A stretch of 64,000 bases of DNA from Reticulitermes speratus (Eukaryota > Arthropoda > Insecta > Blattodea > Rhinotermitidae), in contig JAJKFL010000006.1 of the NCBI GenBank assembly GCA_021186555.1, positions 39,739,478 through 39,803,477 on the forward strand, read 5' to 3'. Under the pieces are notes generated by a model. That model did not search any database and had not been told where the DNA came from. It saw only the letters and a program-made list of their open reading frames with translations. Every line of letters begins with the position of its first letter. Within the stretch, counting starts at the first letter, position 1. Made by a program: the position numbers and the translations under genes. Below, one piece after another: positions 55,214-64,000 of this stretch.

Positions 55214-55366
55214 ATGCACGGTGATTACAGAATATCATACGATAATATTAAGAGTTAGAGTTATAGAGGTGGCAGGAGAGCGAAGATTTTCAAAATTTTC
55301 AATTTGGGTTGCGAAGGTTGTGGTGGGCAGACGTGTTTGTGGTGAGCTCCTGAGTAAGGGCAGACT

Positions 55367-56374
55367 ATGGGTTGCTACCTGGAAGATTACCGGGCGAGAG
55401 TGGGTACCTGGGCCGGGAGGTACACGTGGCGTGGCGTGCCTACGCGTGGTGACGCTAACCGAGATACTGGACATTGCTTGGGATTGACGATGCTGAGTTC
55501 AATGGTTTTAGCTGTTTTACTAGTGATTGGTGGAGTGGAACGAAATCCCGGTCCTGTTGTGGAAGGAGGTAACACTGTGAAACTTTTATGTACTGGTTGT
55601 GGCAGGAATCTAAGGTCGGGAATCCAGTGTGAATTATGTGAACGTTGGTATCACTATAGTTGTGGTAATGTGAAGGCTCAAGCGGCTGAGAGAGAGAAGT
55701 GGAGCTGTGATAAGTGTAGGACTGAAAGGATTCGAATGTTGGAGGAAGAATTGCATAACGCTCTGCGACAAATTGATGAACTGAAGGCTAGGAACAGGAA
55801 TCTTGAAGAAAAGTTACTACGGGCTGGAGCTGGGAAGAGGGACATAGTGTCGACTGAGCAAAAGGCTGCAAAGTGCGTGGTGGTGGGCGATTCAATGGTG
55901 CGTAATGTTGGAACAGAACATACAGATATGAAGGTGGAGTGTTTTCCGGGGATTCAAACTGAACAGCTACGCAGAGTGATAGATAAGAGGGATCCAGGTT
56001 GTCCAGAAACTGTTATTATTCACGTAGGTACAAATGACTTGAAAACAACGCGGAATCTGGATTTTGTAATGGGAGAAGTGTATACGCTTATGGCTAAGGT
56101 TAAGAATAAATGTCCGAACTGCAGACTTGTCCTGAGTGGAGTGCTGCGACGTAGAGATGTATCATGGCGGCGTATTGGTGCTCTTAATGATAGATTCGAC
56201 TGGATAGCAAACGCCCTCGGAATTACATTCGTTGATCCGAACAGCTGGATACAGGATGGGGATTTTGCTGGAGATGGGTTGCATCTGAACGGAAGAGGAA
56301 AGAAACGACTGGGACAACTGTACGCTAGGGTTAGTGGACTTGATGGCGGAGGATCTTCACGGAGGAAGGAATGA
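55367..56374 (+). CDS. LINE-B ORF1: 2A-like motif, PHD finger, coiled coil, SGNH hydrolase
   Basis: The protein is 335 aa from ATG 55367, or 294 aa from ATG 55490, which starts just before the 2A-like motif. A short hydrophobic segment ends in IGGVERNPGP (residues 54-63), close to the 2A consensus D-V/I-E-x-N-P-G-P but with Gly for Asp. A PHD-type finger follows: C75, C78, C88, C91, H96, C99, C114, C117. Residues 120-150 form a Glu/Leu coiled coil. The C-terminal SGNH domain shows GDSMVRN (S176), HVGTND (N223) and DGLHLN (D303, H306). Such ORF1 proteins are known from CR1-type LINEs. The ORF ends at UGA 56372-56374, in frame with ORF2. Confidence 0.9.
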   Translation: MGCYLEDYRARVGTWAGRYTWRGVPTRGDANRDTGHCLGLTMLSSMVLAVLLVIGGVERNPGPVVEGGNTVKLLCTGCGRNLRSGIQCELCERWYHYSCGNVKAQAAEREKWSCDKCRTERIRMLEEELHNALRQIDELKARNRNLEEKLLRAGAGKRDIVSTEQKAAKCVVVGDSMVRNVGTEHTDMKVECFPGIQTEQLRRVIDKRDPGCPETVIIHVGTNDLKTTRNLDFVMGEVYTLMAKVKNKCPNCRLVLSGVLRRRDVSWRRIGALNDRFDWIANALGITFVDPNSWIQDGDFAGDGLHLNGRGKKRLGQLYARVSGLDGGGSSRRKE

Positions 56375-56377
56375 CAT
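56372..56377 (+). other. In-frame UGA between ORF1 and ORF2, possible readthrough site
   Basis: ORF1 and ORF2 are in the same frame and only this UGA separates them (GAA UGA CAU). The downstream frame has no AUG until codon 147 (56822), inside the endonuclease. UGA followed by C is a relatively leaky stop context in eukaryotes. Reinitiation at a non-AUG codon such as the GUG at 56384, or an RNA-level mechanism, is the alternative. Confidence 0.6.
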
Positions 56378-56383
56378 ACTTCG

Positions 56384-59290
56384 GTGGATGGAACTCGCAG
56401 AACGAGGACAACCAGGGAAACGCGGCAACCATCAATTGAAAAACAGAAGACTTTACATGAAGAAAGGGGGACAGAGACGAATAAATGGGTGAGTAGGGAA
56501 ACTGAAGCTAGGTCAGGGGTTGAATCTATAAGTACAACATCTGCATATAGGGTTGAAGGTAAGTCGCTAGTGGTGCTACAGGTTAACTGTAGGAGTATAT
56601 ATAATAAAGCCTTAGATTTCTGGAATTTAGTTGACACATACAACCCTGATGTTGTTATAGGTACGGAGTCATGGCTTAAAGAAGACATTAGCAATGCTGA
56701 AGTTTTTAGGGCAGATTTTACAATTTTCAGAAGAGATAGGACAGCCCGTGGTGGTGGGGTTTTTATATGTGTTAAAAATTACATTGCCTGTACGGAGCTG
56801 TGGGTGGATGAGGATTTTGAGATGATCGCGGTGGAAGTGAAAGGAATGGATCCAAAATATTCGTGGGAAATTATAGGTATATACAGAGCTCCTAACGAGG
56901 AAATGTTGGCGATTGAAAGACTAGCAGCCCGTACCTTACTTACACGAAACTCAACGAAGAGATGCATTATAGGAGGAGATTTGAACTTACCTCAAGCGAA
57001 TTGGAATGGGGATGCAGGAAAGACAACCGGTTTTCAGGCTTTCGTAAACAAATTAGTATGGGAAAATGGTTATACTCAGGTAGTAAGTGGCCCGACGAGA
57101 GGTGACGCGCTGTTGGACATCTACCTCCTCAGACCTGATAATACGCTTAACTCTTGTAACATTGTGCACGGAATCAGCGATCATAGCGGGGTTTTATTGG
57201 AAGTAGAATGGGATGAAAATTGTCGGGAGAAAAAAATTGAAAGGATAGTCCCGGTGTATCACAAAACAGATGTATTAGGTTTACAAACATTTCTTCGGGA
57301 AAATTTTAGCTTATGGGCTGGAAATGGTAGTAGCGTGGAGGAGATATGGAAAAGCTACAAGGAAATAGTCTTTGAGGGTATAGAACCTTTTGTACCTCAT
57401 AAAATTCTGAGTACAAATCCGGATCCGGAATATTACACGAAGGAAGTAAAACGACTTAAGGTAAAGGTGAGGAAAGTTTACAATAAGCGAAAATTTGGTG
57501 GGCATTACCAAGCAGAGCTGAAACGTTTATCCAAAGAGTTACTGATAGCAAAAAAGAAGGCTCAGGAGACATTCTTAAGTTCGGTCTTACAAAACGAAGG
57601 TAAATGCTGGGCAGAGTTTTATAAGTATGTTAAAAGACGTAAAGGTAATAGAGAAAATATTCCTGCGATCAAGGGCATTAATGGAAATATCATCACCGAA
57701 CCAATAGAAAAGGCCAACTCCCTAAACTCTTATTATGCGTCTGTATTCAGTTGCGAACGAAACACCCCGCAAATCCAATCAACAGATTCAGGAAAACCGT
57801 TCACCATTAGTATCAACATTTTAAGGAAACGACTATCAGCAATCGGGAGAAATAAATCCGTCGGACCAGATGGCATTCCTGGGGAAATTTTAAAGTTAGG
57901 TGGGAAAGCCATGATTCCATACCTCGCGAGATTACTAGATATAACGATGAACAACAATTCTATCCCAGGGGACTGGAAAAAAGCTATAGTGGTTCCTATT
58001 TATAAAGGGGGAGATCGATCGGTAGTGGGAAACTATAGACCGGTCAGTTTAACCTCAGTAGTTTGCAAACAAATGGAGCACGTTATAGCAGGGTATCTAA
58101 GGCAAGTCTGGGAAATGAGTGAGTGGTTATATGAGGGTCAGCATGGATTTAGACCAGGGTACTCATGCGAAAGCCAAGTAGTCACAGTTTGTCAAGATAT
58201 TGCTGATTCATTGGACGAGGGAGTCAGGACTGACGCGATTATAATAGATTTTTCAAAGGCTTTTGATTTAGTCCCACATGATAGGCTGCTTTCAAAAATT
58301 GCGGAAACCGGTGTGGACTTGAGGGTAGTGGTGTGGATAAAGGAATTTCTGTTAGGACGTTCGCAAAGAGTTAGAGTAGACGGACAACTATCTGATGAAG
58401 TCAGAGTAACGTCGGGAGTGCCGCAAGGGAGCGTATTAGGTCCGTTGCTGTTCCTCGCTTATGTTAATGATATTTGGAGAAACATTGAGTCAAATATACG
58501 GCTTTTCGCTGATGATTGTATAATATACAGGAGGATAATCGATAGTAATGACATTGAAAATTTGCAGACAGACTTAAATAGATTAGGGGAATGGGCGGTT
58601 GAAAATGAAATGAGGATAAATCCAGGTAAGAGTAAAGCAGTAAGCTTCAATAGAGCTAGGGTAAAAGGTAAACTGAGGTATTGTATTGGGGATCAACTAA
58701 TTCCAGAGGCAAATAGCTTTAAGTATTTAGGAATAATTATACGCAGCGACCTAAGCTGGGCAGATCATGTAAATTATACACTAAGAAAATCATGGAGGGC
58801 TCTTCATTTCGTAATGCGTATACTCAAAAGGGCAAATAATAATACGAAAAGTTTAGCTTATACGGCACTTGTGAGACCGATACTTGAGTATGGAGCGGTG
58901 TGTTGGGACCCATACAGAGAAGGTCAGGTAAGCGCTTTGAATCGCGTGCAAAAGAGAGCGGCAAAATTTGCAAATAATACAAATGAATCGGGTTGGGAAA
59001 CATTGACACAGCGTAGAGCGATAGCTCGAATATGCGCCCTTTTCAAAGCTTACACCGGGGGACGGGCTTGGAAAACAATAGGGGATAGACTGCTAAAACC
59101 ATGCTACCTGGGTAGGGACGATCATAGTCGGAAAATTAGGATTAGGAAACAAAGAACAGATGTAGGTAAATATTCCTTTGTAAATAGGACCATAAAAAGC
59201 TGGAACCAATTACCTCCAAGCATACTAGCGACTTTCCCCTGTAAATTAAGCTCTTTTAAAAAAAGGGTCAAGAACGTCATTACAAGCTAA
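56384..59290 (+). CDS. LINE-B ORF2: APE endonuclease and reverse transcriptase
   Basis: An open frame of 968 codons, counted from a GUG because no AUG precedes the endonuclease domain. APE-type endonuclease motifs: QVNCRS (about residue 68), GTESWL (95), RGGGVF (122), YRAPN (167), GGDLNLP (199), LLDIYLL (245), GISDHS (265). Reverse transcriptase motifs: GPDGIPGEI, NYRPVSLTS, IDFSKAFDLVPHD (about 620), SGVPQGSVLGPLLF and FADD (about 708). A thumb and C-terminal region end at TAA. No frameshift or missing catalytic residue is visible. The protein would nick target DNA and prime reverse transcription from the element's 3' end. Confidence 0.92.
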   Translation: MDGTRRTRTTRETRQPSIEKQKTLHEERGTETNKWVSRETEARSGVESISTTSAYRVEGKSLVVLQVNCRSIYNKALDFWNLVDTYNPDVVIGTESWLKEDISNAEVFRADFTIFRRDRTARGGGVFICVKNYIACTELWVDEDFEMIAVEVKGMDPKYSWEIIGIYRAPNEEMLAIERLAARTLLTRNSTKRCIIGGDLNLPQANWNGDAGKTTGFQAFVNKLVWENGYTQVVSGPTRGDALLDIYLLRPDNTLNSCNIVHGISDHSGVLLEVEWDENCREKKIERIVPVYHKTDVLGLQTFLRENFSLWAGNGSSVEEIWKSYKEIVFEGIEPFVPHKILSTNPDPEYYTKEVKRLKVKVRKVYNKRKFGGHYQAELKRLSKELLIAKKKAQETFLSSVLQNEGKCWAEFYKYVKRRKGNRENIPAIKGINGNIITEPIEKANSLNSYYASVFSCERNTPQIQSTDSGKPFTISINILRKRLSAIGRNKSVGPDGIPGEILKLGGKAMIPYLARLLDITMNNNSIPGDWKKAIVVPIYKGGDRSVVGNYRPVSLTSVVCKQMEHVIAGYLRQVWEMSEWLYEGQHGFRPGYSCESQVVTVCQDIADSLDEGVRTDAIIIDFSKAFDLVPHDRLLSKIAETGVDLRVVVWIKEFLLGRSQRVRVDGQLSDEVRVTSGVPQGSVLGPLLFLAYVNDIWRNIESNIRLFADDCIIYRRIIDSNDIENLQTDLNRLGEWAVENEMRINPGKSKAVSFNRARVKGKLRYCIGDQLIPEANSFKYLGIIIRSDLSWADHVNYTLRKSWRALHFVMRILKRANNNTKSLAYTALVRPILEYGAVCWDPYREGQVSALNRVQKRAAKFANNTNESGWETLTQRRAIARICALFKAYTGGRAWKTIGDRLLKPCYLGRDDHSRKIRIRKQRTDVGKYSFVNRTIKSWNQLPPSILATFPCKLSSFKKRVKNVITS

Positions 59291-59469
59291 GGATTTTTAA
59301 GTGGAGATTAAATAAAAAATAAGGGATGTGAAGTGAAGGGGTGTGAAGTGATGTGAAGTGAAGTGCTCTGGTTTCGAAGTGAAGTGAGGTGAATTAAGTT
59401 CTTGGGGGATATAATTAGCATGTACTTTGGTCTGACTTTATACTGAGGATATTCTAACGCACTGAAATT

Positions 59470-60180
59470 AATCAATGTGTGGGTGTTTTTTGTATTGTGC
59501 GTGTTTTTTTTTTCTTGTACTGTGTATGGGTGTTTTTGTAAGGTGTGGATGTATGGACTTGTATTTACTGTATGTATTTTGTTTTGTATGTGTAAGGGTG
59601 TTTTAGTAAGGTGCGTACGGTTTTCTAATATGTGTATTTGTATTTACTGTATGTATTTTGTTTTGTATGTGTATGGGTGTTTTTGTAAGGTATGGATGTA
59701 TTTGTAAGGTGTGGATGTTTTTGTAAGGTGTGGATGCTTTTGTAAGGAGTGGATGCTTTTGTAAGGTGCAGATGTTTTTGTAATGTGTGTACGGTGTTCT
59801 AATGTGTGTACTTGTATTTACTGTATGTATTTTGTTTTGTATGTGTATGGGTGTTTTTGTAAGGTGTGTACGGTGTTCTAATATGAGTACTTGTATTTAC
59901 TGTATGTATTTTGTTTTGTATGTGCATGGGTGTTTTTGTAAGGTGTGAACGGAGTTCTTCTAATATGTGTACTTGTATTTACTGTATGTATTTTGTTTTG
60001 TATGTGTATGGGTGTTTTTGTAAGGTGTGGATGTATTTGTAAGGTATGGATGTTTTTGTAAGGTGTGGATGCTTTTGTAAGGAGTGGATGCTTTTGCAAG
60101 GTGTGGATGTTTTTGTAATGTGTGTACGGTGTTCTAATATGTGTGCTTGTATTTACTGTATGTATTTTGTTTTGTAATTG
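59470..60180 (+). repeat. Composite tandem repeat in the LINE-B 3' region
   Basis: The block 'tgtatttactgtatgtattt', 'tgttttgtatgtgtatgggt', 'gtttttgtaagg' recurs about every 78-82 bp (59563, 59645, 59816, 59894, 59976, 60150). A shorter 17-18 bp subunit ('gtggatgtttttgtaagg') is expanded in two of the intervals. Further on, 'catttgtattgtgtgtacta' plus 'ctgccaccgggtgaaaac' is duplicated (60229-60325), directly before the (AAT)n end. Confidence 0.85.
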
Positions 60181-60362
60181 TGTATAGTTTGTTTTGTATT
60201 GTTAATTTTATGTATATTTATATGTCCATTTGTATTGTGTGTACTAGTGTAAGGACTACTGCCACCGGGTGAAAACATTTGTATTGTGTGTACTAGTGTA
60301 AGGACTACTGCCACCGGGTGAAAACCCAATTGCAGTAAATAATAATAATAATAATAATAATA

Positions 60363-60599
60363 AAAATGGAGAAGCGTAAAGAAATATTTGGTGACAACTA
60401 TGGCTTAGGAGAGCCTGGGTTGATTATTTTGTCCATTGAGAAACAAGCAGCATCAAATAACTAGTACAGTGACCTAATTCAGACTTCGCAGCAGGAAAAT
60501 CAAGGGCGCTGGATTTGGTGTAGGCAACGCGATCGTGGTGGTTGAGTCATACTTAAATATGTATTTAATTGGAATATGAATAACACAAGTATCTATATT
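60363..60599. other. No gene recognised
   Basis: Flank of LINE-B. The 44-bp repeat does not continue here. Confidence 0.5.
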
Positions 60600-60609
60600 A
60601 GACAACAGA

Positions 60610-60775
60610 GTCTAACAATCTAATTAAGCAACATGTTTCCACTTAAATTAGGTAAATTTCAGGCTCTTAAACTTTAAAAATCCACTGAGCCAGACAATAT
60701 ATATACTTTAATGTTCAAAAACCTGAAGATTACCTAATTTACGTGGAAACATGCTGCTCAATTAGACTGTTAGAC
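60610..60775. mobile_element. Fold-back element with hammerhead-like arm
   Basis: The left arm 'gtctaacaatctaattaagc', 'aacatgtttccacttaaatt' pairs with the right arm 60730-60775 (about 46 bp, few mismatches) around about 75 nt. The right arm reads CUGAAGA, UUACCUAAUUUACGUG, GAAAC, AUGC: the same box order as the hammerhead copies, but stem II is poor. Probably a diverged third subfamily. No target duplication was found. Confidence 0.55.
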
Positions 60776-60818
60776 ACTATTGTGTAATAAAGATAGTTGT
60801 GCTGAGACTGATATTGAT

Positions 60819-61341
60819 TTTTAGGCGCGTTCGCAAAATTGTGAAAAGCGACTACAAGCTTCGCCATGTCTGTCTGTCTATCTCTCTGTCTGTCTATCTG
60901 TCTGTCCGTCCGTCCGCATGGAACAACTCGGCTCTCACTAAACGGATTTTAAGGACTTTGATATTTGTGTATTTTTCGAAAATCTGTCCAGAAAATTCAA
61001 GTTTCATTAAAATCTGACAAAAAATAACGGGTACTTTACATGAAGACCTATGTACAATTATGACAATACTTCGCTCAGTTCTTCTTAAAATGAGAAATGT
61101 TTCAGACAAAAGTTGTAGAGAAAATCAAAACACACATTTTATGTTCAAAATGTTTTAGCGAAAATCGTGACGTTTATAAGGTAATGTGGAAAAAATATGG
61201 TAGTGCCGGACAGGCCACAGATGACAATATAATACTGCGCATGCGCTTTGCTTGCTGGATAACTAAGGCTACAGACACACACTCAGAATATGTAATACTT
61301 ATTGCTTTTCCACGGCAACAATGGTTACGCGAACGCGCCTG
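60819..61341. mobile_element. MITE of the GGCGCGTTCGC family, best copy
   Basis: The left TTTTAGGCGCGTTCGC and right GCGAACGCGCCTGA ends are inverted over 12 perfect bases. Contents match 13090-13540 in reverse: GTCTGTCTATC-rich stretch, 'tttacatgaagacctatgta', 'gaaatgtttcagacaaaagt' and 'ggataactaaggctacagac'. No coding capacity. The superfamily is unresolved. Confidence 0.8.
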
Positions 61342-63390
61342 AATGTTAACTTCATTGTAATATAAAAAGACAAAAGTACATAACTAAATAAGCAAGCAAC
61401 GCGGTGCCCTCAGCAATACTGAATGTACTGTTTATGGAATTCTTTTTACTTAAAAAAACTGCAGGAGCAAACAGATTATTTCATCCCGAGCCTCTCAAAT
61501 TTCTAAGAAGTGTTCCGACTAGACTTTCGGTTGCTTTCTCCCATTTGTCTAATAATGTTCTTCTGATGATCACATGGCGTTTGGTCGGCATTTATCACAC
61601 ATTTGGAATAGCGCGATGTAATAATTCCGGCTGCGTTATTTTTGATTGAGAGAATTTAGCGTCTTGACTTATTTCGTCACAGTTTGTTTTCCTTGCCTCT
61701 AATATATTCTGTCACACGCCTCTGTCTAATTTTGTCTTAAATCCCTAGACCCATCCTAAGGATGCCTTGCAGGTTGACTCTACTGGCACTTATCGAAAGG
61801 ATGCTGCCATGTTCCAGTCTTGGGGTGTTCGAGCAGTGACATGCTGCTTATTTCATCTTAATTGTGTGAACCAACTTTATGTCTGCAATTTATCTTGCTA
61901 TTCTTAGCCTTATTACTTCCTCCCCTTCCACCTCTTTCTTCCCCCTCCACAACTGCAGTGTACTTCTAAGTACTCGTGTTGTTGTCTTCACTGGTATGTG
62001 GGGTGTAGCTGGGTCATTGTGCCTGCGTTGATTTTTATATCAAAACACGAAATCACCAACATGACGTTCGTATGTGATGATTCGCAGTATGTTTCACTTG
62101 ATAAGTAGCAACATTTTCAGTTTCTCCCTCTTCTTCTTCATTTCCTCTTTAAACGCATATCTTCAGCTGATTATTGCCTTCCAGGTGCCGCCACTCTTCG
62201 CTGTTAGCAGTTAATCTTCATTGAAGAAAGCTTTGGATCTTGTTGAGAATAACTTTTGCAAGTCCATTTCCCATTATATACTATGTAAGCGCGATGAAAT
62301 TTTGCAATAAACGTAAGTAGTAATGTACCGCATCTGTTGCCTGCTGTCTTCCTTGTTCACCTGACGTCATCTCACACAGATGATGCTCGTCATCTTGAAG
62401 TGAAGGGTCGCCTTCCATCGCATGAGAACATAAGTTATAATCTGCATTCTCTTAAGACCAATAGGTAAAGAGTTAATTTTATATTAATTATCCCGTGCAT
62501 TGATATGTTGTTTCATACACAAATACTTGATGTATATATATATATATATATATACTCCCCGATGGTGGTCCTGTAGGTACTGAAAAATGTTGGGGTTTGT
62601 TATTTTAATATAAATGATAGTAAAACATTTATTGTGCATTTAGTTGGTTGTAAAAAATATTAATTAACGTAACAGATTTTTTCGCTATTGCATCAAAGTG
62701 GACTTTTCAAAAATCGTGGGCACGAATTTTTTTGAAATTCTCTACGAAAATGAAAAACTACAAAATGTATGCAAAGAATAGGAAAATGGGGAAAATTTAC
62801 GTCAGTTCAAAACTTAGATTATTACTCAAAGTCTTCCTAGATATAGCGATTAGGATGACGAATGTGAATCACCTCATATTATCCGCTCAGCTGTCAAGCA
62901 CTCTACAGCTGAGCTCTTGCGGATAACGTGGTGACGAATAGGATTGTGAGAGTTAGAAGCCGAACGTGAATAGCGTGGAGAGTACAAATGTGTTTCGCAA
63001 AGAAATGTTAAATTTACGACATAAAATATTTTTCCAGGAAGACAGAGGAGGCTCCACAGTCATATGGCAAAACTGTATTCGAATAGGAGGGCTTCAATGG
63101 ACCGGGTCCCCTTATCAGTGCCACGAAAGTACACTCAGAAATATCTGTTCATGTAGCACCTATCAATACTGCTAAGTTAACTGAAAAAGAGTGTTATTAA
63201 AGTATTGTCATGTCACTAATTTCATTACGCGTTTCTGAAGGTTTACTCAATATTCTGACCAGCCCTCTCATCATATCTTACTAGCAGCGCTCAATGACAC
63301 TGCGCTTGGCTCAAAAGCAGCAATTACTATAATAAGGCTTAGTAAAATGGCACTGAGTGTTAAAACGTTTGTTTCTGGAGTAGCGCTTCT
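61342..63390. other. No gene; (AT)n tract
   Basis: About 2 kb without supported coding sequence. An (AT)n microsatellite lies at 62531-62555. A stretch of CT-rich sequence at 61915-61955 could be an intron polypyrimidine region, but no exon follows that I can support. Confidence 0.5.
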
Positions 63391-63860
63391 AATGTCACAG
63401 AACTCACTGACGTAGCGATTTCAGTGTCACAGAACTCACTGAAGTAGCGCTTCCAATGTCACAGAACTCACTGAAGTAGCGCTTTAAAATGTCACAGAAC
63501 TCACTGAAATAGCACTCTAATGTCAGAGAACTCACTGAAGTAGCGCTTCCAATGTCACGGAACTCACTGAAGTAGCGCTTCCAGTGTCACAGAACTAACT
63601 GAATTAGAGCTTCCAATGCCACAGAACTCGCTGAAGTAGCGCTTCCAATATCACTGAACTCACTGAAGTAGCGCTTCCAGTGTCACAGAACTCACTGAAG
63701 TAGCACTTCCAATGTCACAGAACTGACTGAAGTAGCGCTTCCAATGCCATGGAACTCACAGAAGTAGCGTTTCCAAAGTCACAGAACTCACTGAAGTAGC
63801 GCTTCCAATGTTACAGAACTCACTGAAGCAGCGCTTACGATGTAACAGAACTCATTGAAT
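63391..63860. repeat. Minisatellite, 32-bp unit, about 15 copies
   Basis: The unit is 'tgtcacagaactcactgaag' plus 'tagcgcttccaa'. Units are moderately diverged and a few are shortened. Confidence 0.95.
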
Positions 63861-64000
63861 TATCGCCAAATTTCTCGGATGTCCGCTAAATCTGACTTTA
63901 TGGTAGCGCTCAAATTCGTAGTAGGCTTGGCAGAGCTCTTCGCAAGAGAAAAGATGCTAACTTCGATAGCACCACAGCCAATGGATTATCACGAACGTCG

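Larger units (their letters stand above)
55214..60362 (+). mobile_element. LINE-B: CR1/L2-type LINE with open ORF1 and ORF2
   Basis: It begins where the 44-bp array breaks off ('ggtcct|atgcacgg') and has a leader of about 150-280 bp, ORF1, ORF2, a repetitive 3' region of about 1 kb and a terminal (AAT)n tract at about 60337-60362. The minisatellite does not resume afterwards and I find no target duplication, so the right flank may have been lost or the 5' edge may mark a rearrangement. ORF1 with PHD plus SGNH domains and ORF2 with APE endonuclease fit the CR1/L2/Rex1 group. Both frames are open over their whole length, suggesting a young copy. Confidence 0.9.

Noticed and set aside
55221..55487. 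Separate small gene ahead of LINE-B ORF1
   Set aside because: It overlaps the LINE leader and ORF1 in another frame and lacks any domain.
56020..56694. 224-aa minus-strand frame
   Set aside because: It is antisense to ORF1/ORF2 of LINE-B, and its length reflects the coding bias of the real strand.

Overview
This is repeat-dominated eukaryotic nuclear DNA with no bacterial, organellar or viral gene layout. Four features suggest an animal, most likely an arthropod and probably an insect: endonuclease-type non-LTR retrotransposons (LINEs) with ORF1/ORF2, several tRNA-derived SINE families, hAT, Tc1/mariner, pogo-like and Harbinger-like elements, and Penelope-like sequences with hammerhead ribozymes. 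No host gene is complete, so the species cannot be named. Two short exon-like stretches (1036-1179 on +, 41954-42172 on -) are the only candidates for host coding sequence.

Layout. 1-14.5 kb: dispersed SINEs of at least three families, LINE 3' ends, pogo-like and other MITEs, and a self-complementary ribozyme-bearing element (9561-9928). 14.6-17.7 kb: two minisatellites (37 and 25 bp). 19.0-20.6 kb: a three-level nest, a hAT element containing a SINE containing a Harbinger-like MITE, each with its own target-site duplication. 22-30.2 kb: minisatellites of 62, 17 and 49 bp, with fold-back elements between them. 30.6-37.3 kb: a 50-bp minisatellite split by a nearly intact 5-kb LINE (LINE-A). 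37.5-48.6 kb: minisatellites of 41, 38 and 38 bp, a dead Tc1/mariner element carrying a fold-back insertion, and a third SINE family. 49-52 kb: a TTAA-flanked MITE and a 984-bp fold-back element with two opposed hammerhead ribozymes, one arm of which holds a hAT MITE. 52.2-60.4 kb: a 3-kb array of 44-bp units that ends abruptly at a second LINE (LINE-B) with open ORF1 and ORF2. 60.6-64 kb: another fold-back, a MITE and a 32-bp minisatellite.

How the parts work together. The two LINEs are the only candidates here for autonomous retrotransposition machinery. LINE-B is the better preserved. Its ORF1 has a 2A-like motif, a PHD finger and an SGNH hydrolase fold. Its ORF2 has an APE endonuclease and a reverse transcriptase. 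The two ORFs lie in one frame, separated by a single UGA, and no AUG precedes the endonuclease domain. The SINEs and fold-back elements encode nothing and presumably borrow enzymes from such LINEs or from Penelope-like elements. The most unusual system is the fold-back family: self-complementary retroposons with target-site duplications of about 8 to 17 bp, conserved terminal tails and, in the larger copies, type I hammerhead motifs whose stems covary between copies. Minisatellite arrays occupy roughly 14 kb, more than a fifth of the window.
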